The translations under genes and the position numbers were made by a program. Shown piece after piece: positions 54,891 through 64,000 of a stretch of 64,000 nucleotides of DNA. The first letter of the stretch is position 1; each line of letters opens with the position of its first letter. The stretch comes from Halichondria panicea (taxonomy: Eukaryota > Porifera > Demospongiae > Suberitida > Halichondriidae): positions 760,303 to 824,302 of the forward strand of contig NC_087380.1 in the NCBI RefSeq assembly GCF_963675165.1. Reading direction: 5' to 3'. The notes under the pieces are model-generated. The model was not told the DNA's origin and did not search any database. It saw nothing but the letters and a program-made list of their open reading frames with translations.

Positions 54891-56357
54891 ATTGGGTAAA
54901 GATCATTAACCGAATAGTTGATAATTTAGAGAGGCTGTTTAAGTGACTGGACAAAATATCCAACACACCTGGTTTCTCCAACTTTCTTACACAAGTATGA
55001 CAATGGAGATGCGTGTTCATGATTGTATTGCTACCAACAAAACCGTATTAATAATTTCTCCAGATGTTGTATTTTTCTTCTGCAGCTTTCACGTATACAC
55101 ACAAATACATTCACTATAACTGGAGCAAGTGTTGACATTGGATCAACGGTACTAATTAAAGTTAATAGCTGTTGAAAGATATTCAACTACTCAATGATTT
55201 AACGATTCTTTCAGCTGCCATAACTTGAATTCCGTGGATCCAATGTCAAATTTTTCAGGATTTCCTGAAAGCTTAGAAAAAAAGAGATCAAATGGTGTCA
55301 TCAAAAATCATATTTGAGAGATAAAAGCAAATTTGCCAATTTGGCGATACCATGGATAGCCCATGGTCCAAGGCGGAAAAATGTCAAATTAGGGCCCTGA
55401 CAAAATTTTGGATTGAAACATATCATTTGAAAGGTCTGTTTCTAAACTTTCAGAAAGTCATAAAAATTTTTACATTGGATCAATGGTACTGAAGTTAATA
55501 GCTGTTGAAAAATATTCAACTACTCAATGGTTTAACGATTCTTTCCGCTGCCATAACTTGAATTCCGTGGATCCAATGTCAAATTTTTCAGGAATTTCTG
55601 AAAGCACAGAAAAAAAGAGATCAAATGGTGTCATCAAAAATCGTATTTGAGAGATAAAAGCATTTGCCAAGCCCATGGTCCAAGGCGGAAAAATGTCAAA
55701 TTAGGGCCCTGACAAAATTTTGGATTGAAACATATCATTTGAAAGGTCTGTTTCTAAACTTTCAGGAAAATCATAAAAATGTTTACATTGGATCAACGGT
55801 ACTGAAGTTAATAGCTGTTGAAAGATATAACTTGAATTCCGTGGATCCAATGTAAAATTTTTCAGGAATTTCTGAAAGCACAGAAAAAAAGAGATCAAAT
55901 GGTGTCATCAAAAAATCATATTTGAGAGATAAAAGCAAATGCCAATTTGACGATACCATGGATTTTGGATTGAAACATATCATTTGAAAGGTCTGATTCT
56001 ATATAAACTTTCAGAAAAGCATAAAATGTTTGACATTGGATCAAAGGTACTAAATTAAAGTTAATAGCTGTTGAAAAATATTCAACTACACGTACGGCTA
56101 AAAGTAGTATTTTACAGCTTGTAAACTATGTTTGTACTTGCGAGTGTACATCATAGTTTACAATGTTGTGGAATTATTGTAGTTCATCTAGCTACAATAG
56201 TTTCCTTTATGGTTTACAAAGAAAGTTGATAGTGTACAACATTGAATACTATACTGTAAATGAACTCTTCGGCCATGCATGTGTTCGGTCCACTGTCATA
56301 CATGTTCATGTCAAATAGTAACAAAACAACATGCAGGGCACACAATACAAATACATA
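54891..56357. repeat. Cluster of palindromic dispersed repeats between TTC4 and TRAPPC13
   Basis: From about 54,995 to 56,080 three to four partial or complete units of the ATAACTTGAATTCC family follow each other (GTGGATCCAATGTCAAATTT, AGAGATCAAATGGTGTCATC, GCCCATGGTCCAAGG, TGAAACATATCATTTGAAAG, TTAATAGCTGTTGAAA). Each is a diverged palindrome. 56,080-56,357 has nothing I recognise. Confidence 0.82.
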
Positions 56358-58903
56358 CTAAATAGTGACAGTTGAGGATTGTTCTACAAACAGCTGTCCA
56401 AGGCTTGGAAACTGATACTTCTTTTGTGACGAGAGCAGATCAAGAAACGAGACTGGACCAATCACCTGTCAAGTACATAACCATCGTTACCACACTCCAT
56501 GCACAATAATTACTGCTCTTACTTGAAGACCTGGGGTAATGGGTATCAAGGTCAACTTCAACTCCATAGAGCCGTTGCTAGGCAACTCGCTGTGGACCTG
56601 TATCAACAAAAACAATCCCACAATATATATTTAATATAATAATAATCAAGATTACCTTTCCAGTATTTCCACTGAATAAAATCCCAGATCCAGGAGGCCT
56701 CTCCAACTGCGACAGCAATCTCATTGGTCGATTGCTATTATTATATATAGGAGGGAAATTAGAGACTCATTGCAACTATAGGTACTTACGTATTATTTGT
56801 AATCTGACAGGTGACCTTTACCGGCTGCTCTAGGCGGGCAATACCCGGGGACTCCACCAACACACACGCCAGCTCAGGCAATGGAGGTACCTACACACAC
56901 ACACACAGTAGTCATGTCACGCTGTGTAAGAGTGGGTGTGGCTTACAGTCGCCTTCAGTTGCCCTGTTTGTATACGACCCCTGTCTCCAAACTTTGACCT
57001 CCACACAATATCCATCTTTCCCACACTCACGTTAGCACGCTACAGGGAGGTCAAGGTACAGCAGTCATGTGAGCACAAGCTAGGGGTCGATAGATTATGA
57101 CATTTTTCTCATTTGCTATTCTTTTATGCTCAATGTACATGTACATGCAGTGTCTGTATACATCAATGGAGATGCCTCTACAATAATTATAGACAAAGTA
57201 CATACAGTACATAATGGAGTAGCTTTAATTATTATAGTAGAGCCACCTTGCCTGGAGTCTGCACGCTAGAGAGTGGTGAGATTCGGTAGAGGTACTGACG
57301 AGTGTTGCGAGGGACCAGGTAGTTCTCACACCCAAACACCGACTCTTCAGATCTGAGCAGGGAATAAACGGTCACGTACAGATACTCAAAATCCATCAAA
57401 CTAGACAAGAGAACATAACTTTTTCTATCTCTAGGTTATCACTGATTTAAACACACCATTAGATAGACATTACAAAGGGCTACAAAACACATTTATAATT
57501 GCGCTGGTACTCTATCGAAACTCAAGTTATGACTACTCAAACTTAGTAATAAAACAGGACGAATTCCTACGATTTGGTTGGGCCATGGCTTTTCTTAGAG
57601 AATAAATAAAGGCTAATGCCTGGTTAAATTTAATGAGGCTTTTTGGCAACTATGCCTAAATGTAAATGTACATTCAGTGCTTCTAAGGTATTCACATAAT
57701 TATAAGTCCTTATCGTAGCACGGATCTAAACATTCATTGCTGACCTACTGGACGCTTACTCTGTCTCCTTGTTGATGATGATGTTGAGATCCTTGGCTTG
57801 GAAGTTGGAGGTTGGGTCAAAGCTGACCAGTTCCAGGAACATGGGGGAGGGAGTGATGTTCTGCAGCTGGACCTCCAACAAGACCTCGTCCTCACTGCTA
57901 CAGTGGAACTTGGTCTTCACATCTAAAGGCTTGTGGACCTGAGTGGGGGTGGGGGGGGGGGGCTATTTATTGTGTGGACACTATTAGTTTGAAAACTTAA
58001 TTAGAAATTGTTCTATTCAGTTAAAGCTAGGTTTCATATTTAGTTGTGAAATAGGACAATCCTTACTCAATTATGAGCAGTCAAAACAAACGAGAAAACA
58101 CTTTTTCTGTGGTGTAATACAAACACACCATCTTGTAGCTCATCAAAGAGCTAATAATTTAGAGCTTACAGCTTCACAAAAGATAGTAATACGTTATCTA
58201 AAATACGGGCACACTACATAGACTAAACCTCACGTTGAACTTGAAGAACTTTCTGAGATATAGCTCCTCCCCTGATGTTGTAACAGTGTAGTTGGCCGAG
58301 CATACGAGTGAGTGTTCCCCTAGTTCCTTCACCTCGTGAGTGATGATCCTCTCCTCACACGCACCTCCGTCAATCTGTCCGATAGTGGGTGTGGTCAATA
58401 GATTCAGACGCTGTGACGGGGTCATGAGTTCAACCTGCAGGAGGAGTAAATATATATATATATAATTATATAGGATACTTGTTCAAACGATGTATAATTT
58501 AAATTATAGATAGTACAAAATAAGTGTACGTATAAGTAACGAAATGCAAACAGTCAAGACAGCCACTAATAAAGACACTTTATTCTTGAGGGCGGCTAAT
58601 TATAGAGGACCCACCCTAAGCACCACCTCCTTGACCAATTCCTGACTATCGTTGTGTGCAGTCACGAAGCCACTGAACGTTTCTCCGAGGAATATCATCC
58701 TATGAGGGAGAGGGTATGAACATCATAACTCTGGTGGTTGGTTTGTTCTCACCCAAAGCTTTGTGGCAATGCTAACACTTCCCCTGTGGAGAAGTTGGGC
58801 GTGGCCGCAGGAGTTCGGAGGTCAGATATGAACTGTGTCTCCAAGGACTTGCCTGAAGCGTGCGTGTGTGGTGTAGGTGTGTGTGTGTGTGTGTGGTGTA
58901 GGT

Positions 58904-58937
<34 letters not shown>

Positions 58938-59143
58938 TGTAGGTGGGTGTGTGTGTGTGTGTGTGTGCGGTAATTTCAAGCGTACCTAACATGTCCCATT
59001 TCTCCCCCAGCACAGGCACTGTGGTGGCCAGTGAGGGTTTGGTCAGCCTCATCACTGTGTGGAGGGAATCACCATATAACAAAGAATACGTGTGTGGAGG
59101 GCCTAGGAAATCGTAACAAAGTACGTGTGAGTGTACGTACATG

Positions 59144-59175
<32 letters not shown>

Positions 59176-59301
59176 GAGGCAGTAGGATTCTAGCTGAGCT
59201 AGCTAGTTATGGTAAGGACAAGCACACAAGGTAGGGCGTAGTAAGGTAGCTATAGGGTTCTAACCTTTGAGGCCCAGAAGGTGTGCAGTGGTAGATTCCA
59301 T
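56358..59301 (-). CDS. TRAPPC13: TRAPP complex subunit 13
   Basis: Twelve exons give about 412 residues; human is about 417. The start exon is short (59,301-59,265, MESTTAHLLGLK). Characteristic parts: MRLTKPSLATTVPVL, MIFLGETFSGFVTAHNDSQ, QRLNLLTTPTIGQI with HEVKELGEHSLVCSANYTV and LYLRKFFKFNV (58,434-58,229), VHKPLDVKTKFHCSSEDEVL, NTRQYLYRISP, KMDIVWRSKFGDRGRIQTGQ, PVKVTCQITNNT, and ending QLFVEQSSTVTI. It is built of Ig-like beta-sandwich domains without catalytic residues. TRAPPC13 belongs to the metazoan TRAPPIII complex that acts on Rab1 at the Golgi and in autophagy. My exon sum is off by one base somewhere, so one border is slightly wrong. Confidence 0.92.
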
Positions 59302-59383
59302 TTTGTTTCCAACAATCAGCCCCGCCCCCTAAAATAATCAACGTCAAGGTCAAAGTTCAAAAGGTTAAAAGTTCATCAACACA
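59302..59383. promoter_or_regulatory. 82-base divergent promoter, TRAPPC13 / OXCT1
   Basis: Only 82 bases lie between the two start codons, including CAGCCCCGCCCCC, a GC-box-like motif near 59,319-59,331. Leaders must be very short or overlapping. Confidence 0.6.
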
Positions 59384-63339
<3,956 letters not shown>

Positions 63340-63711
63340 CCCCACCCACAACAGAGTGTAGCCCCGCCTTCCACAATAAACTGTCCGTTTTAATGTCATT
63401 TCTTGTTATCACTACCCACTCATTTTGTATTGATAAATTTCGTGTATAAATTGAAAATGTGCCAATGAGAATGAGTGTATAGCATAAGTATGGTGTGCTG
63501 AGTATACATGCATGTGTAATAGTTCAAGTTCTCTGTACTTGAAACTTGAGCACCTGTATTGGGAGGGAAGGGGGTCAGGAAAATATCACTTACACTCAAT
63601 TTCCATAAATCTTATGTACACAGTAAAAATGGAATTGTTTTAGCACATATCAATTTGTGTAGCAAGTGAGCCACATAATAATAGCATAGTTATAAGTTAA
63701 AGAGTGCTCAC
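63340..63711. other. OXCT1 3' UTR and intergenic stretch
   Basis: Holds the OXCT1 poly(A) signal at 63,375-63,380; otherwise AT-rich without recognised repeats or coding sequence. Confidence 0.5.
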
Positions 63712-63803
63712 CTCATTTCCCCAAGAGGTCCAGCCTGGTAGCAGGTTCCTGGCAAACAATTCCAGTCTCCCCCCACCATTGGGAGCGTACCTATCCAGCA
63801 CAT
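63712..63803 (-). CDS. METTL4: MT-A70 methyltransferase exon, probably METTL4 (partial)
   Basis: One exon between CTCCCTCCTAG and GTGAGC encodes VLDRYAPNGGGRLELFARNL then LPGWTSWGNE. The LELFAR-N/H-L-x-PGWTSWGNE block is the C-terminal part of the MT-A70 fold as found in METTL4; METTL3 and METTL14 differ in the PGW(D/L)T segment. METTL4 methylates adenine N6 (m6Am in U2 snRNA; DNA 6mA is debated). The rest of the gene is not in the window: upstream exons lie to the right, and no downstream exon was identified to the left before OXCT1, so the remaining C-terminus may be encoded in 63,340-63,711 or be short. Confidence 0.75.
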
Positions 63804-64000
63804 CTAGGAGGGAGGACACAGTGAAAGACATTACCGACAAACATTTTTTGGAGCGGGTAATTTTCGGGTCTTAAATTTTCACAAAATAATAGGCAATTTT
63901 TAGGAATTTCACGTACGTATACTATTTTCAATAGCAGTTTTTTTTAGCAGACTTGTATATTGAACAGGCAATGCATTTTCATGGCTTGGTGAAATGCACG

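Noticed and set aside
63712-63803. METTL3 or METTL14 as identity of the edge exon
   Set aside because: The PGWTSWGNE block fits METTL4 better by memory of the family; only 30 residues are visible, so the symbol stays tentative.

Overview
This window is animal nuclear DNA, most likely from a demosponge. The genes are intron-dense metazoan genes (UHRF1, MSH5, a raver-type RNA-binding protein, TTC4, TRAPPC13, OXCT1 and one MT-A70 exon), with many short introns, CA/GT microsatellites and many small palindromic TA-flanked elements. The sponge assignment is inferred from the style of the receptor Ig-like domains (double-Cys YCCQ/HCCV strands, W-x-FPDG) and from the sushi-rich receptor cluster. No species is claimed.

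Positions 1-36,330 are a minus-strand receptor cluster. From the left it holds: (i) a receptor tyrosine phosphatase (1-15,775, cut at the window edge) with signal peptide, 13 sushi/CCP exons, an Ig-like exon, a membrane segment, an unusual cytoplasmic I-set Ig domain, an intact PTP domain D1 and a decaying D2; (ii) receptor A (16,558-23,879); (iii) receptor B (28,328-32,538), which looks broken; (iv) receptor C (32,788-36,329). A, B and C share one plan: N-terminal Ig-like exon, CCP string, Ig, Cys-containing membrane-proximal module, membrane segment, and a tail with an ITAM-like YEGL-x8-YEVV and a proline run. The phosphatase and the ITAM-like receptors share near-identical CCP exons and, in one case, a signal-peptide exon. 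The locus therefore looks like a paired receptor family, with kinase-recruiting and phosphatase cytoplasmic ends behind one shared ectodomain repertoire. This is the main candidate for an undescribed system. Two TIR elements sit exactly at TA dinucleotides inside coding exons of this cluster (100-4,118 in PTP D2; 19,147-21,922 in a CCP of receptor A).

Positions 24,000-28,300 between A and B hold a small unrecognised two-exon gene with a minisatellite intron, a broken RecQ-like helicase fragment and several TIR elements.

Positions 36,548-63,803 are conserved housekeeping genes: UHRF1 (-), MSH5 (-) divergent from raver (+), TTC4 (-), TRAPPC13 (-) divergent from OXCT1 (+) across only 82 bases, and at the right edge one exon of an MT-A70 methyltransferase (-), probably METTL4. 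Reconstructed coding lengths (UHRF1 about 798, MSH5 about 819, raver 503, TTC4 366, TRAPPC13 about 412, OXCT1 516 residues) are close to those of the vertebrate proteins where I know them, which supports the exon models. Two of these genes carry minisatellites whose unit includes a splice site.

Exon coordinates come from reading GT/AG borders and frame by eye. Most should be right within a base or two, but none was checked against RNA.
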